Below are positions 21,094 to 34,000 of a stretch of DNA of 64,000 nt, piece after piece. The stretch covers positions 1 to 64,000 of the forward strand of contig NZ_NOKT01000007.1 of NCBI RefSeq assembly GCF_002237655.1, written 5' to 3'. The position numbers and the translations under genes are program-made. Below the pieces are notes generated by a model, which saw nothing but the letters and a program-made list of their open reading frames with translations, searched no databases and was not told the origin of the DNA. Origin of the DNA: Streptomyces sp. XY006 (GTDB lineage: Bacteria; Actinomycetota; Actinomycetes; Streptomycetales; Streptomycetaceae). The first letter of the stretch is position 1, and each line of letters begins with the position of its first letter.

Positions 21094-24000
21094 ATGAGTG
21101 ACGACAACAACGCCGAGGTTCTCGACTACCTCAAGCGGACCTCGATCGAGCTGATCGAGACCCGCCGACGGCTGGAGGAGCTGACGGAGGCCGCCGCCGA
21201 GCCCATCGCGGTCGTCGGCGCCGCCTGCCGCTTCCCGGGCGGGGCGGCGTCCCCGGAGGAGCTGTGGGAGCTGGTGCGTTCGGGCCGCGACGCGGTGGCC
21301 GGCCTCCCCGAGGACCGCGGCTGGGACCTGGGCGCCCTGTACGACCCCGATCCGGACCGGCCCGACACGAGTTACGCGCGCTCCGGCGGCTTCCTGCCCG
21401 ACGCGGGCGACTTCGACGCGGAGTTCTTCGGCATCAACCCCCGCGAGGCGCTGGCCGCCGACCCGCAGCAGCGGCTGCTGCTGGAGACCTCCTGGGAGTC
21501 CCTGGAACGCTCCGGCATCGACCCGCGGACCCTGCGCGGCAGCGCCACCGGCGTGTTCGCGGGACTGGCCTACTTCGGCTACGGCGACCACCACAGCACC
21601 CCCGAGGTCATCTCCGGCTACGGCCAGACCGGCTCCCTGCTGAGCGTGGCGTCCGGACGCGTCGCCTACGTCCTCGGACTGGAGGGACCGGCGGTGTCGA
21701 CCGACACCGCGTGCTCCTCGTCCCTGGTGGCGATCCACCAGGCGGTGCAGTCGCTGCGGCAGGGCGAATGCGGGCTCGCCCTCGCCGGGGGAGTCACCGT
21801 CATGGCGACGACGCAGGTCCTGCGCGAGATGTCCCGGCAGCGGGGCCTGGCGCCCGACGGCCGGTGCAAGGCGTTCTCCGACACGGCGGACGGCGCCGGG
21901 TTCTCCGAGGGCGCCGGAGTCCTGGTCCTGGAGCGGCTGTCGGACGCGCGGCGCAACGGACGCCGCGTCTGGGCCCTGATCCGGGGCTCGGCGATCAACC
22001 AGGACGGCGCGTCCAACGGCCTGACCGCGCCGAACGGCCCGGCGCAGCAGCGGGTGATCCGGGCCGCGCTGGCCAACGCCCGGGTCCGGGCGAGTGACGT
22101 CGACGTGGTGGAGGCGCACGGCACCGGTACGAAGCTGGGCGACCCGATCGAGGCCCAGGCACTGCTCGCCACCTACGGGCAGGACCGGGACCGTGACCGG
22201 CCGCTGTGGCTGGGGTCGCTGAAGTCCAACATCGGCCACGCCCAGGCGGCGGCCGGTGTCGGCGGGGTCATCAAGATGATCATGGCGATGCGGCACCGGA
22301 CGATGCCCAAGACCCTGCACGTGGACCGCCCGAACACGCACGTGGACTGGTCGGCCGGGGCGGTGGAACTGCTGACCGGGGCCATGCAGTGGCCCAGTGC
22401 CCCGGGCCGGCCCCGGCGGGCGGGGGTGTCCGCCTTCGGCGCGAGCGGCACCAACGCGCACCTGATCCTGGAGGAGGCCCCCGCCGAGGTGACGCCCGCT
22501 GCGGACAGGCCTGCCGGCAGCGGGCCGGCCGGGGCAGCACCCCGCGGTGACGCGTCCGCCGCTGCCGGCCGCCCGGCCGGGCATCCCACGACGGTGGTGC
22601 CGTGGATCGTCTCCGCGCGCTCCGCCGAGGCGCTGCGGGCACAGGCGCACAGGCTGCACGGCTTCGCCGTCGCGGACCCGCGGGCCGACGTCGCCGCCGT
22701 CGGACGCTCGCTGGCGTCGACCCGGGCCCGGTTCGAGCACCGCGCGGTGGTGCTCGGTCACGAGCGGGACGACCTGCTGCGCGGGCTCGCGGCACTGAGC
22801 GAGGGCGCCGAGTCCGCCGACGTGGTGCGCGGGATCGCCGGGGAGCCCGGCGGCACCGTCTTCCTGTTCCCCGGGCAGGGCTCCCGCTGGGCCGGCGCGG
22901 CGGCAGGGTTGTACGACGCCTTCCCGGTCTTCGCCGAGAGCCTGGACGAGGTGTGTGCCCGCTTCGACGCGCACCTGCCCTTCGCCCTCAAGCCCCTGCT
23001 GCTCTCCGGCCGGCCCGCGGACGACCTCGCCGACCGCACCGACATCGCCCAGCCGGCGCTGTTCGCCCTCCAGGTCGCCTTGTACCGCCTGATCACGCGC
23101 CACTGCCCGCCCCCGAGCCGGCTGATCGGTCACTCGGTCGGCGAGATCGCCGCCGCCCACGTCTGCGGCGCCCTCGACCTGGACGGTGCCACCCGGCTCG
23201 TGGCCGCCCGCGGCAGGATCATGCAGACCGTCGAGGAGCCCGGCGCGATGCTGGCCGTACGCGCACCGCAGGACGAGGTGCGGGCCCTGCTCGCCGCGTA
23301 CGACCGGGTGGGCGTCGCCGCCGTCAACGGTCCCGCGTCGGTCGTCGTATCCGGTGTCCGCGACCAGGTCCACGCCCTGCGTGACCGGCTGGTCGCCGAC
23401 GGGACCTCCGCGAAGCTGCTCGCCGTCGGTCACGCGTTCCACTCCCCGCTCATGGACCCCGTCCTGGACGCCTTCGCGGCCTCCCTCGGCGAACTCCGCG
23501 GCGGCGCCGCGCAGATCCCCGTCGTCTCGTCCCTGCTGGGCCACGAGGCCACCGCCGCGGAGCTGACGTCGGTCACGCACTGGGTGCGCCACGTACGCGA
23601 ACCCGTCCGCTTCCACGACGCGGTGCGGCGCGCCCGCGAGTCCGGCGCGGACGTCTTCCTCGACGTGGGCCCCGGCTCCGCCCTCGCGGGCATCACCAAG
23701 GAGGCCTTCGCCCACGAGGGCGCGGACGACGCGCTGGTCGTGCCGGTGTCGCGGCGGGACCGCGAGCCCGCGGAGGCGTTCGTCGCCGCGCTGGCCCGGC
23801 TGCACGTGCGGGGCGTGGACGTGGACCTGAGCGCACTGCTCCCGGCGGGCGCGCCGGTGGACCTGCCGACGTACGCCTTCCAGCGGCAGCGCTACTGGCT
23901 GGACTTCCGGGCCGCCTCGGGCCGGTCGGGCCTGTCCGGAGCCGGACTCACCGCCGCTGATCACCCGCTGCTCGGTGCCGAGGTCGACCTCCCCGGCACC

Positions 24001-27000
24001 GGCGAGGTCGTCCTCACCGGCCAGTGGTCCCTGCGGACCCACGCCTGGCTGGCCGACCACACGGTGTTCGGCGCGGTCGTGGTACCGGCGACGGCCCACC
24101 TGGACCTCGCCCTGTCGGCGGGCCGCCGCGTCGGCGCACCCGCCGTCGAGGAACTCTCCCTCGAAGTGCCCCTGGTCGTCCCGGCCACCGGTGAGGTGAG
24201 GGTGCGGATCGTCGCCGGTGCCGCCGACGACACGGGAGGCCGCTCCCTGGAGGTGTTCTCGCACTCCGGCGAGGACGGTCCGGCACCCGGTGGCTGGACC
24301 CGGCACGTGACGGGCCGTCTGGCGCCCGGCGCGGCGCCCGCGTCCGGGGCGCCCGAGGACACGGCCCCGCTCGGCGTGTGGCCCCCGGCCGGTGCGCAGC
24401 CGGTCGACATCACGGAGCTGTACGACTCCTTCGCGGACGCCGGCTTCGACTACGGCCCCGCGTTCCGCGGTCTGCGCGAGGTGTGGCGCCGGGGCGAGGA
24501 CCTCTTCGCGACGGCCACGTTGCCGCCGGCGGACGGCACCTCGGCCGACGACGGCTTCGCCCTGCACCCCGCGCTGCTGGACTCCGTGCTGCACGCGGTG
24601 GTGGCCGGCGACATCATCGCGGTGGACGGTGCGCGGGGATTCATGCCCTTCTCGTGGAGCGGGGTCGACACGGCCGGGGAATGCGGCCCGGCCGTGCGGG
24701 TGCGGATCTCCCCGGCAGGCGACGGTGTCGTGTCCGTGGTGGTCGCCGACGAACAGGGCCGGGCGGTCGCCCGCATCGGTGCGCTGACCTTCCGGCCGGC
24801 CGGCCCCGAGCAGGTCCGCGCGGTGCGCGGCGCGCACGGGTCCGCGCTGTTCGAAGTGGAGTGGAAGCCGCTCCCGCTCGGTGAGGGCACGGCCCCCGGC
24901 GGGACGCGGATCGTCATCGGAGCGCGGGAGGGCCTGGCGGCCCGGGCCGCCGACGCGGCCGGCCCGTCCGTCGTGCGGTGCGCGTCCCTGGAGGACGCCG
25001 TGTCGGGAGGGGCCCTCACGGGCGCGGACCCCGCACAGATCGTCCTCTGCCTGGACGACGATGCCGTGCACGGCCTCCAAGCCGCCCCCGGCCGCACCGA
25101 CGCAGCCGAGAGCGCCGGTCCGCTCGCCGCAGTCCGGCACACGGGTTCGCGCGTTCTCGACTCGGTCCAGCGGCTCCTCGCCGACGAACGCTGTGCCGGG
25201 GCCACCCTGGTCCTGCTCACGCGTCTGGCCCAGGACACCGGTGGCGGACAGGGCGGCGTGAGCCTCCAGGGCGCCTCCGCGTGGGGCCTGCTGCGCTCCG
25301 CCCAGACCGAACACCCCGGCCGGTTCCGGCTGGTGGACATCGACGACGAGGCGAGCTCGTGGGAGCGCCTGCCGGACGCGCTCGCCCTCGACGCGGACCA
25401 GCTGGCCCTGCGCGACGGGCGGTGCCTCGCTCCCCGCCTGGCACCGTCCTCTCCGGCACACCGGCAGATCGAGCCTCCCCCGGCCGGACCCCACCGGCTC
25501 GGCATCCCGGACAAGGGCACACTGGAGAACCTGGCCTGGGTCCCCTGCCCCGAGGTCGAAGCGCCCCTCACCAGCGGGCAGGTACGGGTCGCCGTGCACA
25601 CCGCGGGGCTCAACTTCCGCGATGTCACGATCGCCCTCGGCCTGGTGGAACGGACCGCCATCGACGCGGGACTCGGCAGCGAGGGCTCCGGGACCGTCCT
25701 GGAGGTGGCGGACGACGTGCCGGGCCTGGCCCCGGGGGACCGGGTGACCGGCATCTTCACCGGCGCCTTCGGGCACGTGGCCGTGGCCGATCACCGCCTG
25801 CTCGTGCGCGTCCCCGACGGGTGGAGCCACGCGGAGGCGGCATCCGTGCCGGGCGCCTTCCTCACCGCCTATTACGCGCTCGTGCACCTCGCCGGGCTGG
25901 AGAAGGGGCAACGGATCCTCGTCCACGCCGCGGCCAGCGGTGTCGGGATGGCCGCCGTCCAGCTGGCGCGGCACCTCGGCGCCGAGACGTACGCCACCGC
26001 GAGCCCCGCCAAATGGCCCGCCCTGCGGGCCATGGGACTGGACGACGACCACCTCGCCTCCTCACGGGACCTGGAGTTCGCGGCCGTCTTCCGGCACGCC
26101 ACCGGCGGCCGTGGCGTGGACGTCGTCCTGAACTCCCTCGCGCACGCCCACGTCGACGCCTCACTGACCCTGCTCCCCGCCGGCGGCAGCTTCATCGAGA
26201 TGGGCAAGACCGACATCCGCGACCCCGCCCGGGTCGCCGCCGACCACCCGGGCGTCGCCTACCAGGCCTTCGACCTGTACGAGGCGGGCCCCGACCGGAT
26301 CCACGAGATGTTCCGGGCGGTCATGGACCTGTTCGCCGAGGAGCGGCTGCACTTCAACCCGGTCTCCGTCCGGCACGTCCGCGACGCGCCCACCGCCTTC
26401 CGCGAGATGAGCCAGGGACGGCACATCGGCAAGCTCGTCCTCGACCTGGCCGACGACTTCGGCGGCGGGACCGTCCTGGTCACCGGCGGGACCGGTGGCG
26501 TGGGATCGCTGGTGGCGCGCCACCTCGTCACGGCGCGCGGGGTCCGCAGCCTGGTGCTGGCGAGCCGCCGCGGCATGGCCGCCGAGGGAGCCGCCGCGCT
26601 GGTGTCGGAGCTCGTGGAGGCGGGCGCGGCGGTGAAGGTCGTGGAGTGCGACGTCGCGGACCGGACCGCGGTGGCGGACCTGCTGGCCGGCCTGCCCGGA
26701 CCCGCTCCGCTGACGGCGGTCGTGCACGCGGCGGGGGAGCTGGCCGACGGCACCGCCGCCGCCCTCACCACGGACGCGCTCGACCAGGCGCTGCGCGCCA
26801 AGGCCGGCGGCGCCGCCCACCTCGACGAACTGACCCGCGGGCGCCCCCTGAGCGCGTTCGTGCTGTTCTCCGCCCTCGCCGGAACGCTCGGCGCCGCGGG
26901 ACAGGCCGCCTACGCAGCGGCCAACGGCTTCCTGGACGCCTTGGCGGTGCGCCGCAGGGCGTCCGGCCTGACCGGCACGTCGCTGTGCTGGGGCTGGTGG

Positions 27001-27786
27001 GAGCAGCGCAGCGGCATGACCGGGCATCTGGACCGCGCCGACCTGTCCCGGGTGCGGCGGATGGGCGTGGCCGCCATGCCGACCCCCGACGCGCTGGACC
27101 TGTTCGACGCGGCGTGCGCGCAGGGCAAGCCGGTGCTCGTCCCGGCCCGGCTGGACCTCGCCGCACTGCGCGCCGTGCCGCGCGACGAACGGCCCGGTCT
27201 GCTGCGCGACCTGGCCGACGGAGGCCGGGCCCGCCGTACCCGGACGGCCGCCCCCGAGCGGGCCTCCTCGCCCGGGTTGCCCGCCGCCGTGGCCGCGCTC
27301 CCGGATCAGGAGGCGCAGACCGCCGTCCTCGACTTCGTCCGGGAGCAGGTGGCCCTCGTGCTGGGACACCCCACCGGCACGGCCGTCGACGCGGACCAGG
27401 CGTTCACGCCCATGGGATTCGACTCGCTGACCTCGGTCGAACTGTGCAACCGTCTGGGCGCCGCGACCGGACTGCGCCTGCCGACCACGCTGGTCTTCAG
27501 CTACCCCACGCCGCGCGAACTGGGCCTGCACCTGACCGGCCTGATGCGCCCGGCGGCCCGGACCGAACCGGACGAGGACGCCGCGATCCGGGAAGTGCTG
27601 CGGACCGTCCCGATCGACAGGCTGCGCGACGCGGGGCTGCTCGAACCGGTGCTGGCCTGCGCCGGCCCCTCCCGGCCCGACCCCGTGGCCCGGCACGCCC
27701 CGCAGGACGGCCACGACGCGCCGGCACTGACGGGCCTCGGCATCGACGCACTGGTCGACCTGGCCCTGGACGAGAGGGGGAAGTGA
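21094..27786 (+). CDS. Type I PKS extension module 2, KS-AT-DH-ER-KR-ACP
   Basis: 2230 aa, a fully reducing module. KS Cys207; AT GHSVGE (Ser681) with HAFH (780-783), predicting malonyl-CoA. The DH has the full HxxxGxxxxP (His989) and YGPAFRG, with Asp1163. The ER has LNFRDV and the NADPH loop [11 protein letters not shown]; the second Gly of the usual GGVG is Ser. The KR has TGGTGGVG, Tyr1940 and an altered LDD (LADG). ACP Ser2111. Predicted to add an unbranched CH2CH2 unit. It starts 9 bp after module 1. Confidence 0.96.
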   Translation: MSDDNNAEVLDYLKRTSIELIETRRRLEELTEAAAEPIAVVGAACRFPGGAASPEELWELVRSGRDAVAGLPEDRGWDLGALYDPDPDRPDTSYARSGGFLPDAGDFDAEFFGINPREALAADPQQRLLLETSWESLERSGIDPRTLRGSATGVFAGLAYFGYGDHHSTPEVISGYGQTGSLLSVASGRVAYVLGLEGPAVSTDTACSSSLVAIHQAVQSLRQGECGLALAGGVTVMATTQVLREMSRQRGLAPDGRCKAFSDTADGAGFSEGAGVLVLERLSDARRNGRRVWALIRGSAINQDGASNGLTAPNGPAQQRVIRAALANARVRASDVDVVEAHGTGTKLGDPIEAQALLATYGQDRDRDRPLWLGSLKSNIGHAQAAAGVGGVIKMIMAMRHRTMPKTLHVDRPNTHVDWSAGAVELLTGAMQWPSAPGRPRRAGVSAFGASGTNAHLILEEAPAEVTPAADRPAGSGPAGAAPRGDASAAAGRPAGHPTTVVPWIVSARSAEALRAQAHRLHGFAVADPRADVAAVGRSLASTRARFEHRAVVLGHERDDLLRGLAALSEGAESADVVRGIAGEPGGTVFLFPGQGSRWAGAAAGLYDAFPVFAESLDEVCARFDAHLPFALKPLLLSGRPADDLADRTDIAQPALFALQVALYRLITRHCPPPSRLIGHSVGEIAAAHVCGALDLDGATRLVAARGRIMQTVEEPGAMLAVRAPQDEVRALLAAYDRVGVAAVNGPASVVVSGVRDQVHALRDRLVADGTSAKLLAVGHAFHSPLMDPVLDAFAASLGELRGGAAQIPVVSSLLGHEATAAELTSVTHWVRHVREPVRFHDAVRRARESGADVFLDVGPGSALAGITKEAFAHEGADDALVVPVSRRDREPAEAFVAALARLHVRGVDVDLSALLPAGAPVDLPTYAFQRQRYWLDFRAASGRSGLSGAGLTAADHPLLGAEVDLPGTGEVVLTGQWSLRTHAWLADHTVFGAVVVPATAHLDLALSAGRRVGAPAVEELSLEVPLVVPATGEVRVRIVAGAADDTGGRSLEVFSHSGEDGPAPGGWTRHVTGRLAPGAAPASGAPEDTAPLGVWPPAGAQPVDITELYDSFADAGFDYGPAFRGLREVWRRGEDLFATATLPPADGTSADDGFALHPALLDSVLHAVVAGDIIAVDGARGFMPFSWSGVDTAGECGPAVRVRISPAGDGVVSVVVADEQGRAVARIGALTFRPAGPEQVRAVRGAHGSALFEVEWKPLPLGEGTAPGGTRIVIGAREGLAARAADAAGPSVVRCASLEDAVSGGALTGADPAQIVLCLDDDAVHGLQAAPGRTDAAESAGPLAAVRHTGSRVLDSVQRLLADERCAGATLVLLTRLAQDTGGGQGGVSLQGASAWGLLRSAQTEHPGRFRLVDIDDEASSWERLPDALALDADQLALRDGRCLAPRLAPSSPAHRQIEPPPAGPHRLGIPDKGTLENLAWVPCPEVEAPLTSGQVRVAVHTAGLNFRDVTIALGLVERTAIDAGLGSEGSGTVLEVADDVPGLAPGDRVTGIFTGAFGHVAVADHRLLVRVPDGWSHAEAASVPGAFLTAYYALVHLAGLEKGQRILVHAAASGVGMAAVQLARHLGAETYATASPAKWPALRAMGLDDDHLASSRDLEFAAVFRHATGGRGVDVVLNSLAHAHVDASLTLLPAGGSFIEMGKTDIRDPARVAADHPGVAYQAFDLYEAGPDRIHEMFRAVMDLFAEERLHFNPVSVRHVRDAPTAFREMSQGRHIGKLVLDLADDFGGGTVLVTGGTGGVGSLVARHLVTARGVRSLVLASRRGMAAEGAAALVSELVEAGAAVKVVECDVADRTAVADLLAGLPGPAPLTAVVHAAGELADGTAAALTTDALDQALRAKAGGAAHLDELTRGRPLSAFVLFSALAGTLGAAGQAAYAAANGFLDALAVRRRASGLTGTSLCWGWWEQRSGMTGHLDRADLSRVRRMGVAAMPTPDALDLFDAACAQGKPVLVPARLDLAALRAVPRDERPGLLRDLADGGRARRTRTAAPERASSPGLPAAVAALPDQEAQTAVLDFVREQVALVLGHPTGTAVDADQAFTPMGFDSLTSVELCNRLGAATGLRLPTTLVFSYPTPRELGLHLTGLMRPAARTEPDEDAAIREVLRTVPIDRLRDAGLLEPVLACAGPSRPDPVARHAPQDGHDAPALTGLGIDALVDLALDERGK

Positions 27787-27787
27787 C

Positions 27788-30700
27788 ATGACCGACTCCG
27801 CAGACCGCACCGCGGACGGCGCGAACGACGCGGAGCGGGTGCAGCGCGCACTGCGCACCCTGCTGCAGGAACGCGACCGCCTCCGGCAGGAGAACGAGGC
27901 ACTGAAGGCCCGGCACGCCGAGCCGATCGCCGTGGTCGCGATGGCGTGCCGCTACCCGGGAGGCGTCTCCTCGCCCGAGGACCTCTGGACGCTGGTGCGC
28001 GACGGCGTCGACGCCGTGGACGAGTTCCCGCAGGACCGCGGCTGGCGCGACGTCTACGACCCGGACCCCGCCGCCGTGGGTCGTTCCACCACCCGCCAGG
28101 GAGGCTTCCTGGACGGCGTGGCGGACTTCGACGCGGGGTTCTTCGGCATCAGCCCGCGCGAGGCGCTGACGGTCGACCCGCACCACCGGCTGCTGCTGCA
28201 GACGTCCTGGGAGGCCTTCGAACGGGCCGGCATCGTCCCCGCCGACGTGCGCGGCACCGACGTCGGCGTCTTCACCGGCGTCAGTTCCTCCGAGTACGGC
28301 TGGCGCTTCCTGGAGGCGAACCACAGCGAGCTGGAGGGCCACCTGCTGTACGGCAGCGCCCTCAGCGTCGCGTCCGGCCGGGTGGCCTACCAACTGGGTC
28401 TGACCGGACCGGCGGTGTCCCTGGACACGGCGTGCTCGTCGTCGCTGGTCGCCCTGCACGTGGCGGCGCAGTCGCTGCGGTCGGGGGAGTGCTCGCTCGC
28501 GCTGGCGGGCGGGGTCTCGATGATGCCCACCCCCGCCGTCTTCGTGGAATTCTCCCGGCAGCGTGCGCTGTCCCCCACCGGGCGGTGCAGGGCCTTCGCG
28601 GACGGGGCCGACGGCACCGGCTGGGCGGAGGGCGTCGGTGTGCTCCTCCTCGAACGACTGTCCGACGCCCGGCGCAACGGCCGCACGGTACTGGCCGTGC
28701 TGCGCGGCAGCGCGGTGAACCAGGACGGGGCCAGCAACGGGCTGACCGCCCCCAACGGCCGGGCGCAGGAGCAGGTGATCCGCACGGCCCTGGCCAACGC
28801 GCGGGTCTCCGCCGCACAGGTCGACCTGGTCGAAGCACACGGCACCGGGACCGTCCTGGGCGACCCCATCGAGGCGGGCGCCCTGCTGGCGACCTACGGG
28901 CAGGACCGGGAAAGCGACAGACCGCTGTGGCTCGGATCGCTGAAGTCCAACATCGGCCACGCCCAGGCCGCCGCCGGGGTCGGCGGTGTCATCAAGGCCG
29001 TGCTGGCCATGCGTCACGGCTGGCTGCCGCAGACGCTGCACGTGGACACGCCATCCCGGCACGTCGACTGGTCGTCCGGGGCGGTCCGGCTGCTGCAGGA
29101 GGGGCGCGCGTGGCCCCGGCCGGACGGTCCCCGGCGGGCCGGTGTGTCGTCGTTCGGCGTCAGCGGCACCAACGCCCACGTGATCCTGGAGGAGCCCCCA
29201 CCGGAGCCGACGGGGCCGGGCGGCCCCGGCCCGGCCGTGGCCGGTGGCCTCGTGCCGTGGGTCGTCTCGGGCAAGGACGCGGCGGCCCTGGCACGGCAGG
29301 CGGGCCGGCTGCACGACTTCGCCGCCGCCCGCACCGGCACGGACCTCGCCGACACCGGCTGGTCGCTGGCCTCCGGCCGCTCGCGCTTCGCGCACCGCGC
29401 GGTCGTCCTCGGCCGCGACCTGCCGGAACTGCTGAGCGGCCTGGCGTCGCTGCGCGACGGAACGGACTCCGGCGGGGTGGTGCGCGCTGTCGCCGCCGAT
29501 CTCGGCGGGGTCGCCTTCATGTTCCCCGGCCAGGGCTCGCAGTGGGCCGGCATGGGACGGCAGCTGTACGCCACCTTCCCGGCGTTCGCGCGCTCCCTCG
29601 ACGCGTGCGCGGACGCCCTCGCCGAGTGGACCGACTGGTCGCTGCTCGACGTGGTGCACGGCACCGCGGGGGCACCCACGCTGGACCGGGTCGACGTGGT
29701 GCAGCCGGCCCTGTTCTCGGTCATGGTCTCCCTGGCCGCCCTGTGGCGGTCCTGGGGCGTCGAACCGGCCGCGGTGGTCGGGCACAGCCAGGGCGAGATC
29801 GCCGCCGCCCACGTGTGCGGCGCGCTGTCCCTGCGCGACGCCGCGAGGATCGTGGCGCTGCGCAGCCGTGCCCTGACCGATCTCATCGGCCACGGGGGCA
29901 TGGCATCCGTCACGGAGTCCGCGGACCGGGTCCAGGCGCGCCTGGCACCCTGGGGCGACCGGGTGAGCGTCGCCGTCGTCAACGGCCCCCGCTCGGTGGT
30001 GGTGTCCGGAGAACCGGAGGCCCTCGACGAGTTCGTCGAGAAGATGAACGCCGAGGGGATCCAGGCCCGGCGGATAGCGGTGGACTACGCCTCCCACTCG
30101 CCGCAGGTGAGCCGGGTGCGCGACCAGGTACTCAGCCGGCTCGCCGGCGTGAGCCCGAAGACGTCCGTCCTGCCCTTCTACTCCACCCTGCACGGCCGGA
30201 AGACGGACACCGCGGAGCTCGACGCCGGTTACTGGTACGCCAATCTGCGCGAACCCGTCCGCTTCGAGACCTCCGTGCGGCACCTGGTCGACGACGGGTT
30301 CCGGGTGTTCGTGGAGATGAGCCCCCATCCCGTACTGACGTACCCGGTGCAGGAGATGGTGGAGGACCTGGACGACGCCCTGGTCCTGTCCTCCACCCGA
30401 CGGGACCGGGCGGAGGCCGACGCCGTGCTGGACTCGCTGGCCCGGCTGCACGTCCGCGGCGGGGCCGTGGGCTGGGAGTCCCTGTTCGGCGGGCGGCAGC
30501 GCGTGGAACTGCCGACCTATGCCTTCGACCGTCAGCGCTACTGGCTGAGCTCCTCGCACACGGCCGTGACGGTGGAGCTGCCCTCGACGGATCAGGGCCC
30601 CGGCGGCGAGGCCCCGGTCTCCCTGCCGGAGCTGCTCGCCGGCCGGTCCGGCGCCGAGGCGGAGGCGATCGTCCTCGGCCACGTCCTCGACCGGGCCGCA

Positions 30701-30913
30701 GCCGTCCTCGGACACGCCTCGGCCGACGCCCTGGACCCCGACGGGGAGTTCCGGCAGTTCGGGTTCGACTCCCTGCTCTCGGTCGAACTGAGCAAACGCC
30801 TCGCCGCCAGCACGGGACTCAGGCTCCGGGCGAACCTGGTGCTGCGCCACCCGTCACCGAGACTGATCGCCCGGCACATCCTGTCCACGATGGCCGAAGG
30901 CGGCCCCGCGTGA
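27788..30913 (+). CDS. Type I PKS extension module 3, KS-AT-ACP
   Basis: 1041 aa, with no reductive domains and no thioesterase. KS Cys216, AT GHSQGE (Ser667) with YASH (767-770), predicting methylmalonyl-CoA, and ACP Ser995 in FGFDSLLS. An N-terminal coiled coil ([15 protein letters not shown]) docks to module 2. It leaves a 2-methyl-3-oxoacyl thioester for the condensation domain of the next protein. The start is 1 bp after the module 2 stop. The free 3-ketone, with the module 1 alcohol four carbons further on, is what a tetrahydropyran hemiketal needs. Confidence 0.96.
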   Translation: MTDSADRTADGANDAERVQRALRTLLQERDRLRQENEALKARHAEPIAVVAMACRYPGGVSSPEDLWTLVRDGVDAVDEFPQDRGWRDVYDPDPAAVGRSTTRQGGFLDGVADFDAGFFGISPREALTVDPHHRLLLQTSWEAFERAGIVPADVRGTDVGVFTGVSSSEYGWRFLEANHSELEGHLLYGSALSVASGRVAYQLGLTGPAVSLDTACSSSLVALHVAAQSLRSGECSLALAGGVSMMPTPAVFVEFSRQRALSPTGRCRAFADGADGTGWAEGVGVLLLERLSDARRNGRTVLAVLRGSAVNQDGASNGLTAPNGRAQEQVIRTALANARVSAAQVDLVEAHGTGTVLGDPIEAGALLATYGQDRESDRPLWLGSLKSNIGHAQAAAGVGGVIKAVLAMRHGWLPQTLHVDTPSRHVDWSSGAVRLLQEGRAWPRPDGPRRAGVSSFGVSGTNAHVILEEPPPEPTGPGGPGPAVAGGLVPWVVSGKDAAALARQAGRLHDFAAARTGTDLADTGWSLASGRSRFAHRAVVLGRDLPELLSGLASLRDGTDSGGVVRAVAADLGGVAFMFPGQGSQWAGMGRQLYATFPAFARSLDACADALAEWTDWSLLDVVHGTAGAPTLDRVDVVQPALFSVMVSLAALWRSWGVEPAAVVGHSQGEIAAAHVCGALSLRDAARIVALRSRALTDLIGHGGMASVTESADRVQARLAPWGDRVSVAVVNGPRSVVVSGEPEALDEFVEKMNAEGIQARRIAVDYASHSPQVSRVRDQVLSRLAGVSPKTSVLPFYSTLHGRKTDTAELDAGYWYANLREPVRFETSVRHLVDDGFRVFVEMSPHPVLTYPVQEMVEDLDDALVLSSTRRDRAEADAVLDSLARLHVRGGAVGWESLFGGRQRVELPTYAFDRQRYWLSSSHTAVTVELPSTDQGPGGEAPVSLPELLAGRSGAEAEAIVLGHVLDRAAAVLGHASADALDPDGEFRQFGFDSLLSVELSKRLAASTGLRLRANLVLRHPSPRLIARHILSTMAEGGPA

Positions 30914-31021
30914 ACGCCCCGGGCGGCGGGCGCGTCGCCCGCCCGCGGGACACCGCGAGCCCGGCCGCGTCCGCCTCCCTGTTCCATCCGTTCCATGGCC
31001 TTTGCCGAGGGGTTGATTCGA

Positions 31022-34000
31022 GTGCGTTCGTTCAGCGCGTCGTCCGCGCACAAGGGAATGTGGCTGGCGCAGAAGATGGCGCCCGACATGCTCAATCACG
31101 CGCTGGCCATGTGGGAGGTGGACGGTGAGCTGGACACCCCGGTCATGGACGCGGCCATGCTGCGGGTGCTGCAAGAGGCGGAGGTCCTGCGCGTCGGCTT
31201 CGTCGACGACGGCGGCGGCCTGCGCATGGTCCCCCGGGAACTCGGCGACTGGCGGCCGTTCCACCTGGACCTGAGCGGTGAGACCGACCCCGAGCAGGCC
31301 GCGCGCGAGGCGCTGGCCCGCATGGTGGCGCAGCCCTACGACCTGGAGCGGGACCTGCTCTTCCGGCTCGGCGTGGTCACCCTCACCCCGGCGCGCTCTC
31401 TCGTGGTGATCTCCTACCACCATCTCGTCTCGGACGGCTACGGCGCCGGCGGTCTGCTGTCGCGCCGCATCGCCGAGGTGTACACCGCGCTGGTGAGAGG
31501 CTCGCAGGTGCCCGAGCCCGGGCACCCGTGGGACGTCGCGTCCTACGCGGCCCTGGCCGAGGAGTACACCGCCTCGGGGAAGGCCGACGACGACGCCGCC
31601 TTCTGGCGCGAGCACCTGGCGGACGCGCCCCCGCCGGCGCAGGTGCCGGGCGTGCCCCTGTCCGACGCGCGGCGCGCCCGGCTCTCCGAGCCGCTGAGCG
31701 GCGCCGACCGCTGGTCGGAGGTGGCCGGGGCGATCGGCATGGTGAGCCGGACGCTGACCGTCCCACGCGCCGAGGCGGATGCCTGGACCGAGACCGCCAA
31801 GTCCCTCGGCGTGTGGATGTCCTCGCTGCTCACCGCGGCCGCGGCGGTCTTCCTGCGCCACCGCTGCGACCGCCCCGAGTTCCTCCTCTCGCTGGCCGTG
31901 GGGAACCGGGCGGGGGCGGCGGGCCGGACACCCGGTCTCGCGGTCAACGTGGTGCCGCTGCGGATGAGCGTCCCGCTCGGGGCGTCGTTCGCGCGGATCG
32001 CCGACGCGGTGGTCGACGAGACGTACGAGGTCTTCGGGCAGACCGGCTGCCACTACTCCGACATCCAGCGCGCGTGCGGCACCGTCCTCAGCGGCCGGGG
32101 CAGCTTCGGGGCGGTGCTGAACGTCGTGGACTTCGTGGAGCAGCTTCGCTTCGGCGGCCTTCCGGCGCGCTACTTCTCCGCGACCACCGGCACCTTCGAC
32201 GAACTGTCGATCGGCTTCTGCACCGACGGCACCCCCGACAGCGACCTGTTCCTGCGGCTCGACGCCCCCGCGGACCTGTACTCCCGCGCCGAGCTGCGCG
32301 CCGTCGGGGAGGATCTGCTCGACCACGTCCGGGCCGTGCTCGCCGCCCCCGCGCAGACCCCGGTCGGTGCCCTGGCCATGCTGCGCGGCCCCGAGCGGCA
32401 CCGGCCGCAGGCGGCGGCGAACGAGGCCGGCACGCCGCTTCCGGGCCTGACGGTTCCCGAACTGTTCGACCACCAGGCGGCGCGCGCCCCCGGCGCCGTC
32501 GCGATGGTGTCCGGGGACACGACGGTGACGTACGGCGAACTCGCCGAGCGCTCCGGCCACCTGGCCAGGGCGCTGCGCGGCCGGCACGTCGGACCCGAGA
32601 CGGTCGTTGCGGTGGCGGTGCCCCGGTCGGTGGACCTGGCCGTCGCCCTGCTGGGGGTGGCACGGGCGGGCGGCGCCTACCTGCCGGTCGACCCGGCGGC
32701 CCCCGCACAGGGCGGCATCGCGGGCGCGCCCGGCGTCCTGCTCACCGACGCCGCGACCGCCGCGGCACTCCCGGCCGATCCGGACCTGACGGTCCTGCTC
32801 CTGGACGAACTGTGCGCCGAGGCCGGCGACGACGGGACCGGCACCGCCCTGCCGCCGCCGTACCCCGACCAGTTGCTGGCCGTGCTTCCCGGCCCGGGGC
32901 CGGACGGTTCGGCCACCGAAGCCGCCGTGACGCACCGCACCATGGAGCGGTTCGTCCTGGACCGCAACTGGCGTGAGGGTGCCGGCGGGACCGTGCTGTG
33001 GCACGCCCCGCCCACTGCCGGCGCGGCCGCCCTCGACATCTGGGCGCCGCTGCTCCACGGCGGCCGGATCGTGCTGGCCCCGCCGGGGGAGCTGGACGCC
33101 GACGCCCTGCCCGGGCTGTGCGAGACGCACGGGATCACCACCGTACGGCTGACGGCGGACGCGTTCTCGGCGCTCGCGGCCCACCGCCCCGAACGTCTCG
33201 CCGGACTGCGCGAGGTGTGGACCGGCGGGGACCGCGTCCCGCCGGCCGCGGTGCGGCGCGTGAGGGAGGCCTGCCCGGACCTGACCGTCGTCGACGTCCA
33301 CGGTCCGGTGGAGGCGGCCTCGTTCGCCCTGCGGCATCCCCCGGCCGCCGAAGCGCCCGGCGACCCGGCACACGCGTACGGCAGCCCCCTGGACCACACG
33401 GCACTGCACGTCCTGGGCCCGGGGCTGGTGCCGGTCCCGCCCGGGGTGGCGGGGGAGCTGTACCTGGCCGGGCCCGGCGTGGCGCGCGGTCGTCCGGGAC
33501 GGCCCGGGCAGACGGCCGCGCAGTTCGTGCCCTGCCCGTTCGGCCCGCCCGGCGCGCGGATGTACCGGACCGGGCACCGGGTGCGCCGGGACGAGGAGGG
33601 CCGCTTCGCGTACGTGGGACGGGCCGGTGCCCAGGCGGACGTGCGCGGTTTCCGCATCGAGCCGGCCGAGGTCGAGGAGGTCCTGTCCGAGCATCCCGGG
33701 CTCGCCCGGGTGCTCGCCGAGGTCACACCGGACGGGGCCGGGCAGCGGAGGCTGGTGGCCTACGTCGTTCCGGGCGGTGCGGCCGCCCCGACGGTCGAGG
33801 AACTCCGCGCGTTCGCCGCGGGGCGGCTGCCGGAGGCGATGGTCCCCTCGGTGTTCGTCGTGCTGGACCGTCTGCCGGTCACGGCGGACGGCCGGACGGA
33901 CCGCGCGGCCCTGCCCGAGCCGCCGTCCGACGGCGACTCCTACCGGGCACCGCGCAACCACACCGAGCGGGTCCTGGCCGGGGCGTTCGCCGACGTGCTG

